Part shown: positions 25,601 through 38,200 of the stretch, piece after piece
How the letters are laid out: each line of letters begins with the position of its first letter
Numbering within the stretch: position 1 is the stretch's first letter
NCBI GenBank assembly: GCA_020055645.1
Contig: CM034547.1
Coordinates: forward strand, 2,542,001 to 2,606,000
DNA: 64,000 nucleotides
From: Tomocerus qinae
Lineage: Eukaryota; Arthropoda; Collembola; Entomobryomorpha; Tomoceridae
Direction of reading: 5' to 3'
Notes under the pieces: model-generated
Database searches by the model: none
What the model was told of the DNA's origin: nothing
What the model saw: only the letters and a program-made list of their open reading frames with translations
Translations under genes and position numbers: made by a program

Positions 25601-27994
25601 TTATCCCGACCTTTCCACAGACAACGTAATCTTTATCATGAGTGCCAACACTTATGGGTAGATTCTTACAATATTTAGTGATGTCTCTACTTGAGAGAGT
25701 ACCTTTTGTCTACTAGAAAAGTAGCACTACGCACTCATTCCATTTGTTTTGTTAGTAAATTAGAGTTTGGCTAAAGACGTGCAATATCGAAAGTGAACAT
25801 TCCATAGAAAAGAAAACCGTTATTAGTTTTCTAGTTCATTATGTTATCAGTTACATGTATAGTAATATGGATTAACTATGTAAATGTTAATAACTTGGCT
25901 GTTTTCGTTTCGGATTTGGACACAGGCTTTTCTGTCTTGCCAGACGACATAAAAGACTCAAAAGCACTTTTTAATGCTAACGATTACGCAGAAAATGTAA
26001 AGTAAATAGGTAGCAGACTGTTATAACTTAGAATCAGAATTATGTTGTGTTGTTGAAATTGTGTTGGTTATTATTGCATTGGGATTCCAACAAGTATTGG
26101 TTTTTCTGGTGGTAGTAGGTAGCACTGCTTAATGCTTATACCTCAATGAATCGTTTTGCTGATGTTTTCTGCTAATTCAACTTAATTCCCTTCTCAGGAC
26201 ATAACAATTAGCGTTTATGGCTCAAGTCTTGGTAATGCAACACTATAATGGTGTCTGTACACTGAAATCTATACTTGTAATGTAATTGCAAGGATTATCA
26301 TGACTCGTCATTATTGTCATGTCATATCATGCGATGAGAGGAGATGAATGGCCCAAGAATTTGTCTTTTGACAACTGATGAGGAATTTGCTAACTTTGAA
26401 GAAAACAAGAGAAGACGAGCATTAAGTAGCGTAATAACAGCTGCTGTCATTCCGTTCCGTGCCACTCCGTTCAAACTCATCAAGACGTATATACGCACAT
26501 ACAAGAAACTCAACTATTGGGGTAATGGTAAACTTTTTTCGTTCGACGCAGTTGATGTTGCAAAAATGTACAAAACTTCTCGCAAAAAGTGTTTTTGCTG
26601 AGTTTTTCATTGAGGAGTACATTGAGCAATTGCTAATGATGCGAGTGCAATTATTTCTATCTTTACGAGTTTGAGCATCAAGATTTCTTAAAAGTGTCTC
26701 TACTGTCTATCAATTACCACGTTGTTGATTAAATAATTACACGGATATATCTATCTCCTCTTATTAAATTTGGCACTAGAGCCATTATTGCTTCAGTTTT
26801 TCAGCCTTACGAAGGCAGAAAAGCGTGACCTGGACTGGCCGCTGATGCTATCATTGAACTATCTACAAATATATTTTTTATACATTAAAAAATGCACTCG
26901 TGCATTCTCTTCTCTGCTAAAATTGAATTGTTTTAGAATGCAAACCTTATTTAGGAATTAGTAAATCGGCAATTCTCAACTTAACCTTATGAATTATTTA
27001 TCTTAAACTGTAAATCACGATTTTTCAATTGGTGCAAACAATTTAGAGTGGTGTGTATTTATTTTAGCACGCTAACACATCAACGTTACGCTCCTATTCT
27101 TCATGCTGCATTGAAAGTGCTCTGAATTTGAATTTCACTGTGCAGAACATTCACTCGTCATTTCATTCCTCCACTGCGATTTGTCAAATATGGAATTTGT
27201 GATTTACTACATTTCATTGAATAATGCAGAGCAGTTATAATGCAAATATAGTGGAATTAAGGATCGGTACAAGTACAGTAGTCCTTGTTGTGAATGAATG
27301 AACCTGGCTGAACTAAGTTGATCTGTCTCACTGAAGTGAACTAGATCAACTAGTAGTCGACCAGTTGCATTGCAATTTGCAACATAATGAATTTAATGGT
27401 TCTCAGTTGAGTGTTGATGTACGCGACATGAATTTAATCAGAAGAGATAATGGAGCGCTTGAAAACAAAGTCAAGCCAAAGGGAAACAAATCAAACAACG
27501 TTTCTCGAGTTATATAACGCTTATAAGTGCACAATTGCGTAGGGGCACAGCATTTCTGTACAGCAAAGTGTGAATGAGCCAACTACATATACCTTAGACG
27601 AGCGTAGAAGAACGTAAATACTTATATGATCCAGGCAACAGAGTCTACTAGTGTAACTTATGTCGGCAAGTAATAAAACCAGATCACTTTATATGAATAT
27701 TTATGCAAGTGGCCATAGCTTCATTTACGTAGTAATTATTCCAGATAAGAAGCATGTATGTCGCTACAGGTTCAGGACTGTACTTTTAAGTTTAGATACA
27801 ATTAGTGCACGCATTTTTAACGACGTATACGCAATCTTGTAATTTGCAAAGTGCAACGGACTCCTCAATAACCAATCTGGTTAATTAACTTCGAGATATT
27901 GGCACTGCAGCATTTTAGTATCTTTTGATAAGCAAATATGCTTTTATTTGTGACACGGCAATAAGAATAATTTTTAGACAATTGATAAGTTTCT
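22628..27994. other. Gene-free stretch
   Basis: No supported gene or transposon. The frame at 23291-23542 looks signal-peptide-like but begins with TTG, not ATG. The cluster of overlapping frames at 26322-26674 is open on both strands, which points to local base composition rather than coding. Confidence 0.4.
27316..27351. repeat. 36-bp near-perfect palindrome
   Basis: AGTTGATCTGTCTCACT pairs with its inverted copy across a 2-base loop (GA), with one 2-base internal mismatch and a G.T pair. It is too short for a microRNA precursor; it could be a dimeric protein-binding site or chance. Confidence 0.4.
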
Positions 27995-27998
27995 TTAA

Positions 27999-28482
27999 GG
28001 CAATGGTGCATGTTTCAAAAGACTCAGATTGTTTTTGCCACAAATGGGGATGTTGCTGGGCAACCAGCAAAAATTATCATAGAGGGTAAATGGGAATCGG
28101 AAAAATTCGTATTTTTGTTTGGAAATTCCCTAAGGATCTGAGACCACTGGTCCTACAGCAGTACAATAATTTTTTTTAATTCTTCGATACTTATTCTATG
28201 GTAGTTATATTGAAAATTCAACATTTTGGTCTTCGACTTGAAGATATCGTTTGAAACCGAAAAATGTGTTTTTTGTGAATTATATATTACGAATTTGTCA
28301 AGTCAAAGCCCAAAATGTGGAATTTTCAATATAACTACCATAGAATAAGTATCGAAGAATTTTTTAAAAATTAATGTACGGCTGTAGGACTAGTGGTCTC
28401 AGATCCTTAGGGAATTTCCAAAAAAAAGTTACTGGCAAATATGATAGTCGAGAAATTATTTTCGTTTCCATGCACCTGCGCT
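27999..28482. mobile_element. TTAA-flanked foldback MITE, unit 5 (type II)
   Basis: TTAA lies at 27995-27998 and 28483-28486. The left end has GTTGCTGGGCAAC (28052-28064) and ATCATAGAGGGTAAATG, matching unit 3. The core palindrome (28118-28432) starts GGAAATTCCCTAAGGATC and returns inverted, with its centre near 28275. It shares CCCTAAGGATCTGAGACCA and the GGTCCTAC block with units 3 and 4 but differs in its interior. On the minus strand the right end reads CTCGACTATCATATTTGCC, the shared end motif. It has no coding content. This is the best solitary full copy, far from the other clusters. Confidence 0.75.
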
Positions 28483-28486
28483 TTAA

Positions 28487-31400
28487 TTCTAATAGACCCT
28501 GTCAAAATATCAAAAATCGCTAATATTGCTAAGAATTGAGAAGACTTATCAAAGAACTGACAAAGACACACTTTTGGTGCGAAAATGAATCTCAAGGATT
28601 GGAGTTATCTTTGGCTGTCTAATTAGATTACTCAAGTTATAACTCAAAAGTTCAATCAACAGAAAACAACGGACTTGTACTATGCATAAGAAATAACACT
28701 GTTAATATTACCGACCTCTTTGTACATACATATTTTTTTAAATTATACTAAATTTGCTTTCTGCAATTTTTTATTGGTACACCTCATTAGAGTATCAATT
28801 GAATTCTACACCCGCCATTGTTCTAGAATGATGTTTGACAGTTTAAAAAGGTTTTCTCCTGTGCCTATGCCAGATAGTGATAGCTAAATGGTCCAATTCG
28901 CAATATTTTATAGTAGGTAGGTATTTGGACATGAATTTTAATGCGCTTTATTCCTAATTTTTCATTAGAATGAGCAATATATGCATATAGGTGGGTATCT
29001 CACATCATGCAAGGAGTGCTTATATCTTATTCCATTTTTATTGTTTTCTTATGGCTGGATAATCGAACTGACAAGGATACATAATTTATGAGTTTTACGA
29101 TTAGTGGCTTGACGGGAACATCAACACTTGCCGGAATTTACGAGCCGACGCTCAAATACGAAGGAAGCACCTTTCATACAGTAATCTGCAACTTATACAC
29201 AGAATGAAAAAATGTATCGCCATTTCTAACTTTGAAATGCAAGCAATCATTATACCTAAGAGCAAACATGCATAACAACGGTATAGTGGTTGAAATTTTG
29301 CCAGATCACAAGCAGCAAACCAATTGAGACTTAACGGGTATCGAATTTCCTATTGTAACTTTTACTGTATCAAAGAATAAAATCGAAATAAATTAATTCA
29401 TTATCTGCCATCTGTCTACATCTTTCCATTCATATTTTAAAAGAAATGTAGTTGATTGAAGAATTAGTTCTCTGTTCATAGATTCATTCTTAACAATTGA
29501 CAAATAATATTTAGCCAGATAACCACATCTTACATGCAGAGGTTATACGGTTATAGTAATAACTCAATGCGACTGCTATACCAATATATCATACATCTAC
29601 TTTGACTATGGTATTAGTGTGCATTACGTTCATCATTATAACTGCTTATTAATTATGCACGTCTTATGACAATACTTTCTTATAGCAAGTTAACACATAG
29701 AGTTAAAAAATACTAATACAAACATAATTACGATTACAGTAGTAATTTGCAATATCTCTTGAGGCAGGACATTTATGTTCCACCACATACACTAGCAAAT
29801 CTCATCGTAATTCACGCTCAAGTTTTCATTCCATTATTAAATTAACGTGGAGAGTTGGAGATTCTAATCATGATAAGACCAGTGTGGAAACCATTGTTTG
29901 GTTTAGTAGATTATCTTAGCAATTTGTTAAACTAGAAAAAGTACACAGCTAATATTTTAGATAATAAGCAGCCAGAAAGGCTTGAGTGACTACCAGCAAT
30001 CTATCAGGTAGCCATGTTGTTTTCATCAAATCACTTCACTGTTAATAGTCTTCAGTAACCAAATACAAATTAGTACATGCTGGTTTGTTGTTAAGACCGG
30101 AATGAGTATAATTTGAAACAATTTATAGATTAGCAGAGTGCGAGTGTGTACTATGAGCATAAAACAATCAGCAGGTTACCTGCAGTATCTATAGACATCA
30201 AAGTATCACATCATTATGTAAACAAAGTCTTTGAGAGAAGAATCAGTAACACAATTTACATATTTGTAAAAATTACACAATTCGACTGCAGAGCACTCCC
30301 ATTAAGCTGTCTACACAGGTAAGGCTACTCTCTGGGGCAATTTTTAATAAAGCTGATGTCTATGCGTGTTTACTATTCACATGCGTCTGTTCTGTGAGGT
30401 TATTATTTAGCTGTAGGTAATTCAATTGCCCTATAATATTCATTGGAGGTAGTAAAGTATACCTACACTTTGTAAGTACATCTACAGTGTCTACACTCAC
30501 CAACCCAAATAAGAACAAATGTACTTATTCACCAGCAGCAATTTTATGATATGTTTTCATTCATAACGAAGAAATCAGTTCAAACACCTCTAATTTAGAC
30601 GTAATGCAAACATGCATAGTAAACTACACTAAAAATGGACTGTGCTACATTGTCATTGAAGAATGGTCGAGTGAGAGTAGGTAGAAAGATTCAATAGCAA
30701 CCTACTGCCATTGGTACTTAGGAGAATGCCGCGAGGACTGTTAAGTAATAAAGTTTCCATTTTCATTAGTACATGGCTCCACATTTGCTGACTTGGAGGC
30801 AAGATGTACAATGACACGATTACGTAGCGAGAGAACAGCAAGAAAAAACGTTGAACGGACGGACGACAAGAGAACTCGTTGGCCAAAGTGTCGTGTGTCA
30901 TGTTAACCTGTATGTAGTACAATGCTGCTCTTTCTAGGCTTCCTTCCAACTTTTCTCGAAATCTGTCTACCCATCTTACATAAACTTGTAGTGCAATGCT
31001 AATAAATAAGTGCAATGCTAAAAGTGCATGCACGTACTGTCCATGCAAGCATCCACTCCTATCACACACACCAATGACAACCAAACATCGCTTACATCCC
31101 AAACTTTTTACTGCCTGCCAACCCGTATCTCCGTCAGCAAGGTGTTTGTCATGTCAAGACATTCTTTTTTGATCAAGCGTCATTAAAGACGGCGATTCTG
31201 ATGTAAACGCCTGTACACGCTGTGTAAAACTTTGAATTGCATGAGGTCTGTGCTATTGACATGCTCTTACCCATCCATCACCTTTTCAACGTCTATACTT
31301 ATCAATTCATTAGTGCTCTTTACTTTCATCGCTATCTTTCATCTTGTGAATATGAAATCTCTACTTTAATCTACTTTATACTCTAGAAAAGTGCGTACTT

Positions 31401-33215
31401 TCTCTACAGCTATTTACAGACCTATTACTACAATAAAGACAAAAGTACTTGCATGGAGTAATATTGGTAGACGTACTGGAATTAACTTTTATTTTTGGAA
31501 TGGCGAACTCAGGCCTACGTAGTTTATACATAAATAGTGATTATACATATTAGGAGTGGATGGAAATAAGTGTAAGAGTCAAGCGAGAATACCTGTAGTA
31601 AGCTGAATATGATACGAAGAAATGGTTATTATAGGTAGCGCATAATATGCACATGCATAGACCAAAGGTGCATTTATGTAGATAGGCCAAGTGAGCGGAT
31701 ATTATAGAATATTGAGGGGACAGGACAAGTCCATAATTTAAATTCTATTGAAGAGAGTCGAAGGAGTGTAGGTTAGAAGGAGTGTAGGTTAGAAGGAGTG
31801 CAGTACACAGTAGTAGTAGACAGAATCCACTCTTGCTTTTATTATTCTACAATTATGTAATAATGAGGTGGAGAATGAGGCATAGGCTTGAACTAGACTA
31901 TAGGAGACAGCCAAAGATGATCGAATACCACCGTGCGAGTGCCCAATACATAAAAAGTAGTAGAATTCATGTAGGTAACCTTACGATAAATTGCAAGTGT
32001 ATTATTATTATTTGTACTCTACTCTAGTTACTGCCCATGCGGTAAAGCACCTAACGAACACTAATCAATGCCTGTCTTGTCTACTGATATGCTACATTAG
32101 GCTAGTTAACGACAGAATAAGTCATATAAGTATACAGTAGACATGCATTGTTTTATTTAAATTAAAGAGGCGAAACTAGGTAAGGCAAGGCATCCTAAAG
32201 CTTAGCATTTACTATTTACTACTGTAAAGGAATATACTACTACGTGTGCATAGCAAGTAAAGGAGTAGCAGGAGAGTTGATTGTGGAGCGACTGACCAAA
32301 CTATGCATTACCTAAAATTGAATGAGAATGTATTACGTATGTATTTATGCATTTCGTCCAGTTCGTGTAGGCAGAGAGCCAGGAAATACGTACCTTTGAC
32401 TCTCAGTCAATGAAATTGCTTGCAATGATATATGATAGTATATTCGCAATAGTACTAATATGCTGTATCTACTATAATAGAATGATAGGATACTCGATAA
32501 TGCCACCACTACGTGAGTTAATCAAAGGCAAACAGAGATTTTGTTCTTTCAGCGTACATTATACAATAAGTAGACATTATGGAATGTTCCCATTCCAAAT
32601 CCTGCTCTGCCATTGTATGCACTTCGGCATAACTACTTATCTGAAATAATACACCCTGCTCTATGATTAATTGTGAGCAATCTGCATGGCTCTTACGAAA
32701 TTAATGGGACGGAAGAATCTGTGTTGTGTATCTCTGTGTTCTCAGACCACTCTACTCATTCCAACTCAATGATTTTTGACTGAAACAACACAAAATAAAC
32801 GTATTATTTTAATAAATAGTCTTTTGTTTGTACTTTCGGTGAAGTAATTTGATATTTATTAACATTGCTGCACTTGTACTGTGGGTTTCTTGCATTTCTC
32901 CCTATTTTCGTATTTGTTGAGCAAAGGTACCTCACAAAAGTTGTAACTCCTTTATTACTTCACCACAAAATTGCGGAATTTAAAAGCTAATTTTCCTTTT
33001 TTATATTATGTTCATATAGGTTTGTTTGGAATCGCAACAAAATACTTTAAATAGTAAGTTTCTCCATTTTCAGTTCACATTTTAAGGGTGAATGGCTATA
33101 GTAGGTACTCCTAACGACAGGTATATAGTAGTAGTGTAGATAGGAACATCTATGATGGAAGACCTGTTGAATTGGGTGAGAACAATTGCCTTACATTACA
33201 ATTAACAAGTTGATC
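28487..33215. other. Gene-free stretch
   Basis: The longest open frame of the window (30653-31102, minus, 149 codons) starts with TTG. Its first ATG is about 69 codons in, and no domain is visible. A 79-codon frame at 32410-32649 does start with ATG and has a hydrophobic N-terminus, but no splice or family evidence supports it. A short tandem repeat lies at 31761-31803. Confidence 0.4.
31761..31803. repeat. 16-bp tandem repeat, about 2.7 copies
   Basis: AAGGAGTGTAGGTTAG occurs twice exactly and is followed by a partial third copy. Confidence 0.85.
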
Positions 33216-33725
33216 TAATTGAGTTCTTCCGAGCAAAAAGGGCGGTTGGATTTTCTCAAAACATAAACATCCTTAGCAACCTAAATAGTATTGTCACGGG
33301 TGTGTGCAAAAATTACGTAGTTACATAAAAATTTCGAAATTTGATTTCGTAATGTTATGTTTCGTTATGTTGGAATTTGATAAAGTATGTATGTTTTAAG
33401 CAATAAATGATTCGCAAACAGCATTGATAATTTGGTTCCAATAGAGGTGTGGCGATTAAATTTCTAAGCTTCTCCGTATTATATAGTGTAATAATATATG
33501 AATTTAGTTTTAAATCAGATCGTAGGTTTTAGTTAATTTGAATCTATCATTGGGCGTCGGTCCGATAATAACTTTCTCTTAAATTTATAGTTTTTTAACA
33601 CAACTTTTCCTTAAAACAATTTTTCGTCATACAGGCCAAATTGTGAAAAGGTTGTAATCAGCCTGAAAATAATGGTAATGGTAACCAAAACACAAATATC
33701 ATAACCATTTGTAATCGTTAGTTAC

Positions 33726-34131
33726 GTGGGACGTCCATGGGCAACCAGCAAATTATTCTGACTATCATATTGCCTCTTAACTCTTTTAGCAGAAAAAAAA
33801 TCAACTCAAAAACCAATAGACCTACAAAAAAGTTTAAAGAGGGAAAAAGATGCTCCTTACAGCATTCGGCTCCGAAAAAATATTTTAAACATATTAGTTC
33901 AATCTGGAGAAATAAACGTTTTCGTAGGGAATTTGGCATTTAATCGCAACTAAAGAAAAAAGTTTAAAATATTTTTTCGGAGCCGATTGCTGTGGGCTAT
34001 GGAGCATCTTTTTCCCTATTTAAACTTTTTTGTAGGTCTTTTGGTTTTTGAGTTGATTATTTTTCTGCAACAAAAGTTAATAGACAATATGATATTCAGA
34101 ATAATTTGTCGGTTGCCCATGGACGTTTCCC
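33726..34131. mobile_element. Foldback MITE, unit 6 (type III)
   Basis: TTAA lies at 34132-34135 on the right and TTAC at 33722-33725 on the left, one base off the expected duplication. Each end reads inward as GGGACGTCC or GGGAAACGTCC, then CATGGGCAACC, then GACTATCATATT or a one-base variant. The arms continue through an AAGTTTAAAGAGGGAAAAAG block and a CTCCGAAAAAATATTTTAAA block, returning inverted after a centre near 33930. Unlike types I and II, both ends carry the GACTATCATATT motif. The small frames on both strands here are palindrome shadows. Confidence 0.7.
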
Positions 34132-34595
34132 TTAACATGAAAGAGCTTTTAAAAATCTCAGTTATAAAACAATAGATGATAATTGCATGTCAAATATAAA
34201 ACCCAAAAAGTCACATTTACAATGTACGTCAAACAACGAAAGATTCGAGATTCTAATTACTAAGCTCTAAAACGCCAAGAATTTTAAAATTTAATAAATA
34301 CGCTAAACAATTTCGGAAATAGATATTGACTTGTTTAGGAAAATGCCAGCTTAGCGGGAATGTCCCGGTTGGAGCACCTTGGAGTAAACCAATTTTTTGG
34401 CCGGTTGTAACTCTGGTGACATTTTGTCAATTTTTGTTTGCTTTAGGTTATGGTCATGTCATGCTCGTTTCTGTATTCAACCGTAAACATAATCAAACAA
34501 TATGTGACACAAAGAACACATTATTTAGATTTATAGTTTTAAAACGTTTTTTGTCCCTAGAGTTGCAACGTTGATACCGGTTAAAATGTGGTTAA

Positions 34596-35108
34596 CCAAA
34601 GTGTTAATTTGAACTTTTGCCTTCTCAAGTGAGGAAAATCTGGAGTTTGTTCTGAAAAAGTCAATATATCCTAAGGGACGTAAACCGCCTCTTCCACAGA
34701 GGGGAGTTGGGCCTCCATGTAAACTCAAGCACCTTGATAGTAGCAATCCCATTTATCTTGGAGGAGGTTGTTTACGTCCCGTAGGATTTGTCGATTTTTT
34801 CAGGACAACCGCCGAATTTTCCTCACTCCAGAAAGCAAAAGTCCAAATTAACAATAGTAAACACCAACCCGCGGCACATCCCTATGGGGAAATTAAAAAA
34901 TGAAAAGTGGGTGGGAAAAGCTCGCCAATGACGTCATTGGCGAAGGCTTATTTACATAGAGATCCCCAAGTGGGGGGAATTAGGGATCGGCTGTAGTCAT
35001 GTAAATTTTCCACACATTTTCAATTGTTCCGAACCCCCAATAAATCGAATAATACACCATTCCTTCTCAGTATATTATATTCTATTTTCCTTGAGTAAAC
35101 ACTTTGGG
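34596..35108. mobile_element. TTAA-flanked foldback MITE, unit 7 (type IV), split by the 230-bp element
   Basis: TTAA lies at 34592-34595 and 35109-35112. The ends read CCAAAGTGTTAATTTG and, on the minus strand, CCCAAAGTGTTTACT. The arms share a TGAGGAAAAT block and reach CGGGACGTAAAC near the centre (about 34680-34775). Without the insertion and one target copy the unit is about 275 bp. The TTAA-CCC start is close to the usual piggyBac terminus, but the arms do not match the other foldback types. Confidence 0.6.
34865..35093 (+). mobile_element. 230-bp non-autonomous element, copy 2, with 9-bp target duplication
   Basis: 229 bp, starting CAACCCGCGG and ending TATTTTCCTTG, flanked by the exact direct repeat AGTAAACAC (34856-34864 and 35094-35102). 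It carries the same CRE/CCAAT palindrome as copy 1 (34922-34943). It sits in the right arm of foldback unit 7, so it inserted after that unit. It is close to copy 1 in sequence, which suggests both are fairly young. Confidence 0.75.
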
Positions 35109-35289
35109 TTAACCCAAAACACTCGAGTCTCTCATCCCCCTCGAAACTCGGCTCCATAGATACTTTAGATACACAAAATATATAAATTTGTGGTTACATA
35201 ATTTTTGCATCGACCCTAAAAAAATTTTCAATTTATTTATTTGTTTTCTGAAAATCCAACCGCCATTTTTGCTCGGAAGGACTCAATTA

Positions 35290-38200
35290 TTGGCATTGAA
35301 ACAGTCATTAAAAGGTAAACTAACTTGAAAATTACTTAATTGATTTGCTGCCACACTTGTTTGTCTCCTTTGGTCATCTACCTTTGAACTGCCAATACTG
35401 ACAAGTAGATTGTACAAAATTCCCAAATCAGATCACAAATGAACTTATCTGTTTCAAATTCAGTTGCACGGTAGCCTGCATTATCATTACACGACCAACT
35501 TCTCTCAACCACACTTTTTCATGTATTTTCTACTTTAATACGTTTTATACGCAACTTGTTTGAAGAGTCTTTTAAGTTACGACTTTTGCATTGTATGTGT
35601 ACATAACGACATTGAAAGCTGTCTTTTTGACACACATACATTGAGTCTTAAAGATTGTGTTTATCTTGCAGTCTAAAAACATTTTCGAGTTAATACGGTG
35701 TAAATTCTGAAGTTTAAACATCTGAAGAATCTGATAAATGGTAAAATAAACATTCCATCAGAACTTAAAGGATGACAGTTCATGTTCACATAGTACAGGT
35801 TTCCACTTTAAGAGACAAAAAAGACTTGGACGGGTTGATTGTGTATAATTAGCAGTTAGTACGCATGGGAAACTGTGACAGATTGATCACATCACCTTCA
35901 CTCATTTACTTTCCTGTTTTTAGCGAACATTTTGTATAGAGCATTTATTAACATGGCCCTAATACAGTTTAATGGGAATTCAGTTGTATAACCTACTGCA
36001 TAACTTCATGGCTACACCGATGTTTCATACCAATGATAAGTGGTCTTCATTAAATGTCCATCACATCAAACTTGTAGAAAGAGCGCATCTTCTTTTTACG
36101 TAATTACACACTAACACCATTAGCTTATAATTAACAAACACATTACACCTATTTCTCTCACTTGATTCGCACAATTCTCCCACCGCAAACACTTGGCTAC
36201 ATTCATTGAAATACAACAAAAACACAAAAGAATTCTTGGACAAGACCTAGACGGTTTTCTTATTGTTGTTTACGTCTGACTTGCGTAATGCGTCTCTGTG
36301 TACATGCATAATCGCTACCTTTACCTTCTCTGAAGCACATACATCTCTGTATAATTATGTGCAAGGTACAATGTACACATAAGTAGCAAATAATCAAAGA
36401 AATATATATTATAATGCAAAACGTACGTAGAAGTTTGTTTGTAACTCTAATGGAGAGACATGATCATCAATTAAACTCAATAGCATAATATATCTCTCCT
36501 GACTCTATGTACCGTTGCCAAATAATTTTTGAATTTTGTAGCAAATACAATTCAGTTTTTGTAGCTGATTTACTTCTTCAATTTATTAAGATAATCTCAT
36601 GATTGTAAGCTACTAATGACCACTTTCTGAGTTATATTATGTTACACTCTTACACTGTTTATTTTTATTAGACAACTATTAAGAAAGCACTTATCAACCA
36701 TAGCATTATTTATCAGAGTCATTGTCATACTTTTTCACTGTGAGATGGGCATTACATACAGACACATTCCAAATCAAGGTAGTTAATGTTAAATGGGTTT
36801 AGTTTACACATATTATTAAAATTGGACGTATTTGAGTGTCAGTACAAGTTATTTAATGTGTATATGGCTGAGTCGTGTATAATGTAATAAGTGCTTCAAT
36901 ATAAAAGGCTTTTTTCATACTAATTATGAAAGGTACAATTGAATGACAGGCCACATTACGGTCAAAAGCGGTAAAAGAATGCGTGACTTACTCCTAATAA
37001 GTGGTAACTTTCATTAATTACACGATTATAATTAAATATTGACTTGATCTGTCTTTTTGACGACGGAATGGAGATTTGTGACTCTAATGTATACAGTTCA
37101 TGGTGTGGGAGTATTTCCTATTTTACATAATATGTAGGTATGTATGTACAAAGGTAGTATTTAAAAGGTTATTCAAGATACCTTTAATTCATACCTCCAT
37201 CTCAAGAATGCATTTGTAAATAATTACCCGGTAAATTGTTTGTAAGTCGAAGCTATAGCTGAGGATTCAAAAGAGTGGGATCTACATACGTACGCACTAA
37301 TGCATACTATGAATTTAAAAACTGTGCCCTTCCCTTGATTTTAAATGGGTTAAAGTTACATTATGTAGTTTGATGTGTTGTTTCATTTGTTGCAAGCTGT
37401 AGTCCTAGTGTGAGGGGATGTGACCTTTCATTTCTTATGTTCAGATTCAGATAGGTACTCAATCAATATCATAAACTAGTATGAATATATATTATGGTCA
37501 ACAAGGAATGGGCCAGAGGTACCTTGTGAGTTCAAAGAAAGGAAATCATTTTTAAAGGGAAACGTTTATGCAAATTACGGACTGAATTGGCTTTGCAATT
37601 TACTAAGCGCAGTGGAATTAATAGGAAAATAGCACCAATACGTTATTACTGTTATTGGTACTAACATTATATTAATTAGGCACAGGACACACACAGAGCC
37701 GTTATGTGACTTGTAGTGGTAAATAATAAATTAATTGCACGTGATCAGTAGTGTCCTATCCAGGATAATCCAACTAGCGATTAGCATTATTGCCTCCTAT
37801 TAGCATTTCAGAAATGGACAATTCGTGACTCCTCATATTGCTCATCAATAAAGCTATCTAATTATTGAATAGTCTAGCCTATTTACTTTACAATAGTGGC
37901 ACCATTGAAATTATTGCATTATGGCTGCCCCAATATGGCCCTTGTGCACATAGAATCCGGAAGACTAAACTATGAATAGAACGTTATTTCGCAATTCATT
38001 ACAAACTAAGTCAGTAATTAAATATCTGCAAACTACCACTTATACAATATAAAAATTTGCAAATAACACACATTAGTCTCATAAATGTTCTACTCTATAT
38101 TTATAGTAAGTATACCAGAAGCAATTAAGATAAACTTTTTGCCACGGCATTGGACAATCTGCTTAGATCAATAAATAAACTAAAATTGGTCAAGTTCACA

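Larger units (their letters stand above)
33218..35287. mobile_element. About 2.07-kb TIR element with TA duplication, hosting nested insertions
   Basis: The terminal inverted repeats start ATTGAGTTCTTCCGAGC on the left and its near-copy ATTGAGTCCTTCCGAGC on the right (minus strand). They continue through GGCGGTTGGATTTTC for about 45 bp, with a looser match around TGCAAAAATTAYGTA. TA flanks both ends (33216-33217 and 35288-35289), as in Tc1/mariner-type insertions. No transposase frame survives; the interior is largely made of foldback units 6 and 7 and the 230-bp element. Remaining interior parts (about 33330-33720, 34140-34590) show no coding signal. Without the nested pieces the element is roughly 0.9-1 kb. 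Confidence 0.65.

Noticed and set aside
26322-26674. Cluster of four overlapping frames
   Set aside because: Both strands are open over the same bases, which indicates composition rather than a gene; no domain in any of them.
30653-31102. Longest open frame in the window (149 codons, minus strand)
   Set aside because: It opens with TTG rather than ATG, its first ATG is about halfway in, no domain or splice signal is visible, and nothing suggests coding base use.
32410-32649. 79-codon frame with ATG and a hydrophobic N-terminus
   Set aside because: It could be a small secreted peptide, but there is no cysteine framework, cleavage pattern, second exon or homology I recognise.
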